Shown: positions 1-5,366, counted from the first letter of the stretch. The stretch: 5,366 nucleotides of DNA from Actinomycetota bacterium (GCA_005805045.1 SYNW01000134.1:1-5366); one strand, 5' to 3'. Notes: generated by a model from the letters alone, not told the origin. Numbers and translations are program-made.

Positions 1-338
1 TCTTTTGAATACTTCACCTCGGGCTTGCGTGAATCGGGCGAATACGCCTCGGCGCGATGAGTCGTGATTTCATAAACACGATCACCCTTTTTCGCGCCAA
101 TCGTGCCGAATCTTTCACCCTGAGTCCAGATTGAATCGCACCATCCAGCAAGCACCGACTTGACCTGCTCGGGTAGTGCATCTGTGGTCAGATCAAAATC
201 CAATTCATCGACACTGCGGTCCAGCATTAAATCACGGACGGTGCCACCAACTAAAAATAGTTTGAACCCGGCGTCACGAAACCTCAAAGCAATAGGAGCT
301 ATTTCGCTCATAACTGGCGCGAAGCGCTGTGGCACCAC
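1..338 (-). CDS. pcnA: CCA tRNA nucleotidyltransferase (CCA-adding enzyme / PcnA), N-terminal part, cut by the left window edge
   Basis: This class II nucleotidyltransferase adds or repairs the 3'-CCA end of tRNAs from CTP and ATP in the cytoplasm. About 112 codons are visible and the C-terminal part lies outside the window. Counting from the GTG at 338, the head-domain signature is clear: LVGGTVRD (residues 29-36) is the nucleotide-binding GG motif. LDFDLTTDALP (46-56) carries the catalytic carboxylates D47 and D49. FGTIGA and EITTHRAEAY...SRKPEVKYS follow, as is typical of bacterial CCA enzymes. I chose the GTG at 338-336 over the in-frame ATG at 311-309. The nine extra residues (VVPQRFAPV) extend the conserved N-terminal helix region seen in actinobacterial homologues, and a stop lies only two codons upstream. 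The adjacent GTG at 335-333 is equally possible. There is no Shine-Dalgarno sequence. The gene is divergent from the secreted DUF6049-type gene, as pcnA is in Mycobacterium. Family assignment is very secure; CCA-adding versus poly(A)-adding activity cannot be told from this part. Confidence 0.93.
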   Translation of the reverse strand, partial: MVPQRFAPVMSEIAPIALRFRDAGFKLFLVGGTVRDLMLDRSVDELDFDLTTDALPEQVKSVLAGWCDSIWTQGERFGTIGAKKGDRVYEITTHRAEAYSPDSRKPEVKYSK

Positions 339-345
339 GCTCTAC

Positions 346-351
346 AGGCTA
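346..351 (-). promoter_or_regulatory. Predicted -10 box (TAGCCT) of the CCA-enzyme gene
   Basis: Read on the minus strand, TAGCCT lies 7 nt before the GTG at 338. That is the spacing expected if transcription starts at or next to the start codon, giving a leaderless mRNA. No convincing -35 hexamer sits 16-18 bp further upstream. The call rests on the hexamer, its spacing and its similarity to the other boxes in the window. Confidence 0.5.
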
Positions 352-353
352 CG

Positions 354-400
354 CACACCGTTGCGCCAAGCGATGTGTTTGCTCAGTTGGCAACCGTGTG
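354..400. repeat. Imperfect inverted repeat between the two divergent promoters
   Basis: The arms are CACACCGTTGC (354-364) and GCAACCGTGTG (390-400). They pair at 10 of 11 positions across a 25-nt spacer. The left arm ends 2 bp from the minus-strand -10 box and the right arm ends 5 bp from the plus-strand -10 box, so the repeat covers the region just upstream of both promoters. A shared regulator binding here is an inference; chance is not excluded, because the arms are short and have one mismatch. Confidence 0.4.
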
Positions 401-405
401 AGCAT

Positions 406-411
406 TAGCGT
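406..411 (+). promoter_or_regulatory. Predicted -10 box (TAGCGT) of the DUF6049-type gene
   Basis: TAGCGT lies 9 nt before the GTG at 421, and nothing resembling a Shine-Dalgarno sequence lies between them. The same hexamer, followed by a similar tail (ATnAT pattern), precedes the kinase gene at 3357. No clear -35 element is present. A leaderless or near-leaderless transcript is the simplest reading. Confidence 0.5.
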
Positions 412-420
412 GATTATGTC

Positions 421-2454
421 GTGATTTATCGTTCTAACACCGCAAAACTCTCGTTCGCGTTCAGGTTGATACTGACTTTTGTATTGGTCAACTGTGTCGT
501 TTTAACGACCCTTTCAGCCGCGAGGTCAAATGCCGCGGTCGAATCGAGCCAGCTGAAGCTGACCGCACAAAACTTTCATATATACACGTCGGGCAATCTG
601 CGCTTTGTTTTCGGCATCACCTCTGAAGCATTGGTCGATGAGGTGACCAGCAACGAGTCAGCAGTTTTTCGTATTTCGCTTGGACAGCGAATCGTCGACG
701 GGCACAAACAGGTGCAAGAAATATTCGCCAAACCTGAAAGTTTCGTCACCACCGACTCGGTCGACTTGACGATTCGCGAAGTTGCTCGCAGATCAGATGG
801 TCAGTTCGAATTAATCGCGCTGTCTACGGACATTTCTTCTGGCACACGGCGACTTGAATTTGCTGGTCCTGGTGTCTACCCGGTGCGAGTCGAAGTATTT
901 GTGGACGGTGCTTCACGCGCGGCGTTGTTGAGTTTTGTCAATAGATACAACCCGTCACGGGTGCTCAAGCCAATGCCTGTGCATGCAATCGTCGCCCTTG
1001 ATGCACCGATCACTTTGCAACCAGATGGGTCTCGACTTATCGATCAGACGACACGCACAAAACTCGAGAAGTTGATAAAACTTCTAAAACTTGACGCGCC
1101 AAGACTGACGGTTCAAATTTCCCCTGAACTGATTGACGGCCTTACGCGCTCGACTGATCCGGTCGATCAGTCTTTGCTGGTGCAACTAGTGGCCGCACTT
1201 GGAACTGCACCGATTATTTCTACGACATACGTTCAATTAGACCCGTCGGCAGCCAGCACCAACAAGCAAACAAGCGAATTCAATTCACTAATTGAACTAG
1301 GCACCGCAACATGGCAACAGGTTTCACCAAACACAAAAATTATTTCTAATGTCTGGGTTGCGCGAAACCCGCTAGACCAAAGCGGTCTTGACTTGCTGGT
1401 TGAATCAGGTGTTCGTTCAATATTCATGCTGCCTTCATCCAGTGCTGCGCTAGGCACGTTTGACAACGCCGCGTGGCCGTTTCGACTAGTTAGCAATGAC
1501 ACTGATGTATCACTACATCTTGTTGACAAAAGTTATGTCGAGCAATTGAGCACACCAGACAACAATTCATATACCGCAACAACTTTTCTTGCAGCACAAA
1601 TATTGGCCCAACGCAATCAGATTGAAACCGAAGGCGGTGTCCCGGCTTTGCGAAGGATTGTTTTAGCTTCACGAGATGGATCGGTGGTTAACGAAGATTT
1701 AATCCACGAAACTCTGGTTATTTTGAGCCGAGTCCCTCAACAAGTCGCGTTGCGCACGCTTAGCAACTTGCCGGCACCGCGCCTCGACGCCTATAAACCA
1801 CCGCTTCGACCCGTGAATTTAACCAACTTCACTGAGCGCGCGACAACCATTGAAACACTGCGCATAGACCTCGAAAAATTGCGATCGACGATTGCCCCCG
1901 AGGCTCAGGTGTGGCAAGACTGGGATCAACGCTTATTGGTGATGTCAAGCGACTCGATGAATGATGTCCAACGCGGTGAATTTGTTTCAGCGACTCGGAG
2001 TCAACTAAAAAAGATCCGACAATCGGTGACGCTTCAAGAAGGCACAACATTCACTCTTGGTGGTCGTGAAAGTGAGCTACGACTTAATTTACAAAACTCT
2101 TCTGAGTTTGCAATGACTGTTCAAGTGAAAGTTGTGAGTTCAAAACTTCGGTTCGGCAAAAACATGGCGACAGTCGAAATACCAGCCAACAGTTCGAAAG
2201 AACTCGTAGTTGACGTCGTCGCGTTGTCAAACGGGTTGTTTCCGGTCGAGGTGAGAATCTTCACGGCAGACGGTCTTAGCCAACTCGGTAAGAAAATTGA
2301 AGTATCTGCGCGCGTCAACGCGCTTGCGGGTCTTGGCCAAATCGTGACTGGCGTCGGATTGTTGTTGCTCGCAACTTGGTGGGTGGCACATATTCGCCGA
2401 AAATACCGCAAGAAAATCAGTAGGAACCACCCTGTACTACGCTCAAAACCATGA
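421..2454 (+). CDS. Secreted, C-terminally membrane-anchored protein resembling DUF6049 / mycobacterial Rv3909
   Basis: The protein has 677 residues and no known biochemical activity. Residues 1-39 form a signal peptide: a basic n-region (R4, K9, R15), a hydrophobic core at about 16-31 and a likely signal-peptidase I site after SNA/A near 38-39. A beta-rich N-terminal region follows; its segment PVRVEVFVDG...LLSFVNRY (154-176) is typical of this family. The long central region (about 185-460) is alpha/beta. An Ig-like beta domain spans about 540-632, and one transmembrane helix at about 637-656 is followed by a strongly basic tail (HIRRKYRKK) that should face the cytoplasm. The bulk therefore sits outside the membrane. 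The only cysteine (C25) is inside the signal peptide, so the mature protein has none. It is somewhat shorter than Rv3909, which is about 800 residues. The family call comes from topology plus position: divergent from the CCA enzyme and upstream of an MviN-related kinase. The start is GTG with a -10 box 9 nt upstream. Its stop overlaps the DegV start. A role in cell-wall growth is inference. Confidence 0.72.
   Translation: MIYRSNTAKLSFAFRLILTFVLVNCVVLTTLSAARSNAAVESSQLKLTAQNFHIYTSGNLRFVFGITSEALVDEVTSNESAVFRISLGQRIVDGHKQVQEIFAKPESFVTTDSVDLTIREVARRSDGQFELIALSTDISSGTRRLEFAGPGVYPVRVEVFVDGASRAALLSFVNRYNPSRVLKPMPVHAIVALDAPITLQPDGSRLIDQTTRTKLEKLIKLLKLDAPRLTVQISPELIDGLTRSTDPVDQSLLVQLVAALGTAPIISTTYVQLDPSAASTNKQTSEFNSLIELGTATWQQVSPNTKIISNVWVARNPLDQSGLDLLVESGVRSIFMLPSSSAALGTFDNAAWPFRLVSNDTDVSLHLVDKSYVEQLSTPDNNSYTATTFLAAQILAQRNQIETEGGVPALRRIVLASRDGSVVNEDLIHETLVILSRVPQQVALRTLSNLPAPRLDAYKPPLRPVNLTNFTERATTIETLRIDLEKLRSTIAPEAQVWQDWDQRLLVMSSDSMNDVQRGEFVSATRSQLKKIRQSVTLQEGTTFTLGGRESELRLNLQNSSEFAMTVQVKVVSSKLRFGKNMATVEIPANSSKELVVDVVALSNGLFPVEVRIFTADGLSQLGKKIEVSARVNALAGLGQIVTGVGLLLLATWWVAHIRRKYRKKISRNHPVLRSKP
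2438..2443 (+). promoter_or_regulatory. Possible internal -10 box (TACGCT) for the DegV-family gene
   Basis: TACGCT lies inside the last codons of the upstream gene, exactly 7 nt before the ATG at 2451. The spacing matches that of the other proposed leaderless promoters here. No Shine-Dalgarno sequence precedes this ATG: the nearest purine run, AGGAA at about 2422-2426, is too far away. It is weaker than the TAG-type boxes and lies in coding sequence, so it may be chance. Confidence 0.3.
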
Positions 2455-3290
2455 CCATTCGCATCATCACCGACTCAGCCTGTGACCTTCCAGAAGCACT
2501 GGCGCGCAAACACAACATCACGATCGTGCCGCTCACATTCAGCATTGGTGACCAAGAATTTACCGACCGTACAAGTTTGACAACACAAGAATTCTGGAAG
2601 CGTTGTGCCGAGTCGCCAGTATTGCCGCAAACTGCGGCACCGGCACCTGGCAAATTCGCCGAGGCATACAAAGCGCTCGCGGCCCAAGGAGCAACTGGCA
2701 TCTTGATGATTGGTTTGTCGCGCGAACTTTCAGCAACTATCCAGTCGGCTGAAACCGGGGCCAAAGAATCTGGTGTGAGCGTGCCGATTAAATTTATCGA
2801 CAGCAGATCGGCCAGCATGGGAGAAGGTATCAATGTGCTTGCTGCCGCGCAGATGTTGCTAGACAACCCGTCCATCACCCTTGATCAGTTGGCAAGCAAG
2901 ACGGCCGAATCCTGTGACCGCACCCGTGTTTTTGGTGCCCTTGACACCCTCGAAAACTTGAAAAAAGGTGGTCGAATCAGTGGGGCAAAGGCACTTTTTG
3001 CTTCAGCCCTGTCGATCAAGCCAATCGTTGAAGTGCGCGAAGGCAAAATAGTGGAAGGTGGCAAAGAACGCACCCGAAGTAAAGCCTTGGCATTCTTGAT
3101 CGAGAAAGTTAAATCAGCGGGCCAAATTACGAGCTTGGCCGTGTTGCATGCCCAGTGCAGCGATTTGGATGCGTTTGTTGACCAACTCAAGACCGTTTAC
3201 TCGGGCGAGATCATCGTCGGTGAGGTTGGTTCAGTGATCGGTTCGCACACGGGCGTAGGCACCATGGGTGTAGCTTTTCACGTCAAGTAA
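2451..3290 (+). CDS. DegV-family fatty-acid-binding protein (FakB-like)
   Basis: A 279-residue cytoplasmic protein, the usual DegV length. Family motifs run in order: ITDSACDLP (6-14), the PxTxxP loop PQTAAP (59-64), GLSRELSATIQSA (88-100), FIDSRSASMGEG (115-126), LDTLENLKKGGRIS (164-177), LSIKPI (187-192), K-x-R-x-R-S-K-A (205-212) and GSVIGSHTGVGTMGV (260-274). Proteins of this family bind a fatty acid in a buried tunnel. In Firmicutes, FakB presents it to the kinase FakA for phosphorylation. Residues matching those recalled as important in FakB1 are kept: T61 and S94 for the carboxylate, R175 and H266 near the head group. One deviation is TAAP where TSQP is common. No FakA/DAK2-domain gene is in the window, so the acyl-phosphate role is not established. 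The ATG overlaps the upstream TGA as ATGA, suggesting translational coupling; a TACGCT box 7 nt upstream could also give an independent leaderless transcript. Confidence 0.93.
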   Translation: MTIRIITDSACDLPEALARKHNITIVPLTFSIGDQEFTDRTSLTTQEFWKRCAESPVLPQTAAPAPGKFAEAYKALAAQGATGILMIGLSRELSATIQSAETGAKESGVSVPIKFIDSRSASMGEGINVLAAAQMLLDNPSITLDQLASKTAESCDRTRVFGALDTLENLKKGGRISGAKALFASALSIKPIVEVREGKIVEGGKERTRSKALAFLIEKVKSAGQITSLAVLHAQCSDLDAFVDQLKTVYSGEIIVGEVGSVIGSHTGVGTMGVAFHVK

Positions 3291-3291
3291 T

Positions 3292-3322
3292 TCGCAATTG
3301 TTGTCGCAAAGAATTTTCGCAA
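3292..3322 (+). repeat. Three direct TCGCAA repeats upstream of the kinase gene
   Basis: TCGCAA occurs at 3292-3297, 3304-3309 and 3317-3322, with start-to-start steps of 12 and 13 bp. It lies in the 84-bp gap between the DegV-family and kinase genes, ending 34 bp before the predicted -10 box. No intrinsic terminator was seen in this gap. It could be an array of operator half-sites, but six-base repeats can arise by chance. Confidence 0.3.
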
Positions 3323-3356
3323 ACTGACATTCCCCACTTCGCGATGCGCGCAGAAC

Positions 3357-3362
3357 TAGCGT
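3357..3362 (+). promoter_or_regulatory. Predicted -10 box (TAGCGT) of the kinase gene
   Basis: TAGCGT is identical to the box at 406-411 and is followed by a similar tail (CATCAT here, GATTAT there). It sits 12 nt before the ATG at 3375, so the 5' leader would be only a few bases long or absent. No Shine-Dalgarno sequence and no clear -35 element are visible. It suggests the kinase can be transcribed separately from the DegV-family gene. Confidence 0.48.
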
Positions 3363-3374
3363 CATCATTCATAG

Positions 3375-5012
3375 ATGAGGCCAGAACCCAACGAATTAAA
3401 CAATGATCCCAAACGCCTTTTGGGCGGCAGGTACCGGCTCGATCGCCAAATCGCGCGAGGTGGAATGGCCGAAGTTTGGCTTGGTTTTGACACATTTTTG
3501 AACCGTCAAATTGCGGTGAAATTATTGAAGCCACAACTTGCCAGCGATTTGGTCGTCGCTGAACGATTTCGTCGAGAAGCAATCGTTTGTGCTGGTCTGA
3601 ATCACCCGAACATCGTTGCTGTCTACGACACGGTTGAAGATGATCAACGCCAAGCAGTGGTGATGCAATACATCCAGGGAAAAAGTCTTCGCGAACTTTT
3701 GGATCGCCGCAAACGACTTGGCCCGATGCTGACGATTCACATGGGAGCAGCAATGGCGGCGGCACTCGATGCTGCGCACCGCGCCGGGCTCGTGCACCGC
3801 GATGTCAAACCGGGAAATATTTTGCTGACTCCTGACGGAAAATTTTTGCTCGCAGATTTTGGGATTGCTAAAGCGTTGGTTGCCTCTGGCGAAGATTTGA
3901 CTCATGACAACATCATGATGGGCACGGCGAAATATCTCTCACCAGAGCAAGTTCGTGGCAAGCCGCTCGATGGTCGCGCCGATCTCTACGGTCTCGGTCT
4001 TGTCCTATACGAGTGCCTCGCAGGAAAAGTTCCGTTTTTGGGGGAGACAGATGCCGACACTGCCTTGGCCCGACTGCAACGCGAACCGACCGATTTGGCT
4101 CACTTGCGACCTTCGTTGGCGCCCCAACTTGTGCGCGTGATTCATAAATTGTTGGCACGAAACCCCGACCATCGCTATGCAACAGGCGAGGAAACCCGGG
4201 TTGCTTTGATTCAAGCCCTAGGTGCACAAAATGATTACACGACTTCGATGACCCCGCCATCTGGTGCGACGCCACCAAAACCAATGCGTCGGGCGATGAC
4301 CAGCGACGAATCTTCGGTGGCACGAATTCCGGGACAACCGGTGCTCGAAACTGCGCTTAACGCGACCCCACCCAAGACATTGCGCGACCCACGTGTGCAG
4401 AAAGCATCCTGGCGATTTTTTTCACTTCCACCCAGCACAAAAATTTTAAGTCTCGTCGTGCTGTTGTTGAGTGTTGCTGTTGGATTCGTCGCAACACGGT
4501 CGAACTCGTCGCAACAAATCGACACCCAGGTTGCCCAGAGTGTCGCGGTCGACCAGTCCCCGGTGACAATTTCAAGAATGGTCAGCTTTGATCCGAACGG
4601 CGACGACGCCCAAGAAAACGAGGCTCAAATATGGGCTTTACGCGACAGCAACCCGAAAACCGCGTGGACCACCGACTGCTATGCAAATCAATTTTTTGGA
4701 ACCAAAGAATATGTCGGTGTGTTGATCGAACTTTCGCGTGCCACAACAGGAACATTGCTTGTCGGCATGAAAAACGCTCCGTGGTCGCTTGAGATTTACA
4801 CCGCGAACGGCGCAGCGCCAAGTCGCCTCGAACAATGGGGGGCGCGCGCCGGTGCCGACTACAACACTCGCCGTGGCGTCGCTCAGTTTGTTGTGCCAAG
4901 TGAAGCACAATTCGTTTTGTTGGTGTTACGCGAAGTTGGTACGAGCGTGCAATGCAGTGCAAAAAACCCCTACCAAGGGGTAATTCAAGATATTTCCTTC
5001 AACGGCGCATAA
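3375..5012 (+). CDS. Transmembrane Ser/Thr protein kinase with extracytoplasmic galactose-binding-like domain (MviN C-terminal-half homologue)
   Basis: A 545-residue Hanks-type kinase. Domains in order: kinase (about 20-285), Thr/Pro-rich linker (about 286-352), one transmembrane helix (about 356-373), and a beta-rich ectodomain (about 396-545). Catalytic features are complete. The Gly-rich loop is ARGGMAEVW (27-35; Ala replaces the first Gly, as often in actinobacteria), with ATP-binding lysine K49 (AVK), helix C glutamate E68 and HRDVKPGN (141-148, with D143 and N148). DFG follows at 161-163, then GTAKYLSPEQ (183-192) with activation-loop threonines T175 and T184, D203 in the F-helix motif and R267. 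An active kinase facing the cytoplasm is expected. The ectodomain (SFDPNGDD..., W420, DSNPKTAWTTD, then VLIEL) resembles the C-terminal domain of mycobacterial MviN (Rv3910), where it follows MurJ and a pseudokinase. Here no MurJ part is present. C435 and C527 are the only ectodomain cysteines and could form a disulfide. PASTA repeats are absent, so this is not a PknB orthologue. Ligand and substrates are unknown. Confidence 0.9.
   Translation: MRPEPNELNNDPKRLLGGRYRLDRQIARGGMAEVWLGFDTFLNRQIAVKLLKPQLASDLVVAERFRREAIVCAGLNHPNIVAVYDTVEDDQRQAVVMQYIQGKSLRELLDRRKRLGPMLTIHMGAAMAAALDAAHRAGLVHRDVKPGNILLTPDGKFLLADFGIAKALVASGEDLTHDNIMMGTAKYLSPEQVRGKPLDGRADLYGLGLVLYECLAGKVPFLGETDADTALARLQREPTDLAHLRPSLAPQLVRVIHKLLARNPDHRYATGEETRVALIQALGAQNDYTTSMTPPSGATPPKPMRRAMTSDESSVARIPGQPVLETALNATPPKTLRDPRVQKASWRFFSLPPSTKILSLVVLLLSVAVGFVATRSNSSQQIDTQVAQSVAVDQSPVTISRMVSFDPNGDDAQENEAQIWALRDSNPKTAWTTDCYANQFFGTKEYVGVLIELSRATTGTLLVGMKNAPWSLEIYTANGAAPSRLEQWGARAGADYNTRRGVAQFVVPSEAQFVLLVLREVGTSVQCSAKNPYQGVIQDISFNGA
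4961..4981 (-). terminator. Terminator-like hairpin on the minus strand, inside the 3' end of the kinase gene
   Basis: Read on the minus strand, a perfect 6-bp stem (ACCCCT / AGGGGT, four G-C pairs) with the tetraloop TGGT is followed directly by five T's. On the plus strand the same hairpin is not followed by a T tract. It would stop antisense transcription entering the kinase gene. The stem is short and the bases encode the residues KNPYQGV, so coincidence is plausible. Confidence 0.25.
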
Positions 5013-5032
5013 AGCAGCAAAACAAACGGCGT

Positions 5033-5038
5033 TAGTCT
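5033..5038 (+). promoter_or_regulatory. Predicted -10 box (TAGTCT) of the small membrane protein gene
   Basis: TAGTCT lies 6 nt before the GTG at 5045, a spacing that puts the transcript start at the start codon. The intervening GAGGG is too close to the GTG to work as a normal Shine-Dalgarno sequence. The 32-bp gap after the kinase stop shows no terminator, so read-through from the kinase gene is also possible. Confidence 0.48.
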
Positions 5039-5044
5039 GAGGGC

Positions 5045-5366
5045 GTGATCTCAAATCCGTTCACCGACCCGAGATGGGCTAAAAAAACGGTTACGGCAAT
5101 CGACCGTTGGGTCGACTTCGTAAGCGACAAAACCACTCGGCCAGTCGCCAACCTTGTTCGCGGGGTGGTTTTTGGTTTGATTGCGGGGGTAGCCGCAATC
5201 ACAATACTCGTGCTGATATTCATTGGTTTGACTCGCGGGCTGAACGACTTGTTGGACGTTTGGTTGAGTCGTGAGAATGCCGTTTGGGTATCGTATTTTG
5301 TCTTGTCGATTCTGTTCGCCAGCTTTGGTGCATTGTTGATGCGCAAACGACACCCAAAAACAAAAA
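5045..5366 (+). CDS. Small two-helix membrane protein of unknown function, 3' end cut by the window edge
   Basis: An open frame of 107 codons runs from GTG to the right edge without a stop. I chose GTG at 5045 because a -10 box sits 6 nt upstream and the N-terminus begins with ISNPFTDPRWA, which looks like a conserved opening motif. An amphipathic or soluble stretch with DKTTRPVANLVRG (28-40) leads into a first transmembrane helix (about 41-62). A short loop (RGLNDLLDVWLSRENA, 64-79) and a second helix (about 80-99) follow, then a basic tail (RKRHPKTK) that is probably close to the C-terminus. By the positive-inside rule both ends face the cytoplasm. I recall similar short proteins next to thioredoxin and envelope genes in Acidimicrobiia, but I know of no assigned function. 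It does not match a recognised enzyme or transporter; a holin-like or phage-shock-like label would be a guess. Confidence 0.75.
   Translation, partial: MISNPFTDPRWAKKTVTAIDRWVDFVSDKTTRPVANLVRGVVFGLIAGVAAITILVLIFIGLTRGLNDLLDVWLSRENAVWVSYFVLSILFASFGALLMRKRHPKTK

Noticed and set aside
160..408. Plus-strand 82-codon open frame
   Set aside because: It is antisense to the CCA-enzyme gene and the divergent promoter region, and its composition (Ser/Arg/Thr-rich) looks like a shadow frame.
416..424. Two-codon minimal open frame ATG TCG TGA overlapping the GTG start at 421
   Set aside because: With the -10 box at 406-411, the transcript probably starts at or after this ATG, so it is unlikely to be translated.
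484..495. Possible lipoprotein attachment at C25 of the secreted protein
   Set aside because: The residues before the cysteine are LVN, which does not fit the lipobox (Gly/Ala/Ser needed at -1), and the hydrophobic stretch continues past it. An ordinary signal peptide plus C-terminal anchor explains the protein better.
2308..2322. GCGCG-TCAA-CGCGC hairpin in the secreted protein gene
   Set aside because: It is a 5-bp stem within coding sequence with no T tract after it; most likely chance.
2417..2878. Minus-strand 153-codon open frame
   Set aside because: It lies antisense to the well-supported DegV-family gene, shows no recognisable motif and has no promoter of the type seen elsewhere here.
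3283..3905. Two overlapping minus-strand open frames of 160 and 127 codons
   Set aside because: Both are antisense to the kinase domain, whose motifs are unmistakable, and their Cys/Arg/Pro/His-rich translations are typical of shadow frames.
3913..4323. Minus-strand 136-codon open frame
   Set aside because: It is antisense to the C-terminal lobe of the kinase and its linker, with no motif support.

Overview
This window looks like a piece of an actinobacterial chromosome, most likely from a mid-GC member of the Acidimicrobiia (Ilumatobacteraceae-like freshwater or marine lineage). That placement is an inference. It rests on gene content and order, and on the pattern of gene starts: GTG/ATG starts without Shine-Dalgarno sequences, each just downstream of a TANNNT -10 box. 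GC looks close to half by eye. The order of a CCA-adding enzyme gene (minus strand), then a divergent gene for a large secreted DUF6049-type protein, then cell-envelope signalling genes, matches the pcnA / Rv3909 / mviN (Rv3910) neighbourhood of Mycobacterium, which lies near the replication origin.

Layout. Positions 1-338 (minus) hold the N-terminal part of a CCA tRNA nucleotidyltransferase, which runs off the left edge. Positions 339-420 are a compact divergent promoter region with two TAG-type -10 boxes flanking an imperfect inverted repeat. Positions 421-2454 (plus) encode a secreted, C-terminally anchored protein resembling Rv3909 (DUF6049). Positions 2451-3290 (plus) encode a DegV-family fatty-acid-binding protein whose ATG overlaps the previous stop (ATGA). 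Positions 3291-3374 are an 84-bp gap with a promoter and three spaced TCGCAA repeats. Positions 3375-5012 (plus) encode a membrane Ser/Thr protein kinase with an extracytoplasmic galactose-binding-like domain. From 5045 to the right edge (plus) runs the start of a small two-helix membrane protein.

How they fit together. In mycobacteria the same neighbourhood holds MviN, in which the lipid II flippase MurJ is fused to a pseudokinase and an extracytoplasmic domain. Here the kinase plus ectodomain half stands alone, its catalytic residues are intact, and a DegV gene sits where murJ would be expected. The window can be read as an envelope-growth module: a secreted wall-associated protein, a lipid-binding protein, a receptor-like kinase and a small membrane protein, next to the tRNA CCA enzyme. 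The functional links are inferred from synteny, not shown by the sequence.

No mobile element, CRISPR array, rRNA or tRNA gene was seen. There is no gene-free stretch longer than 84 bp.
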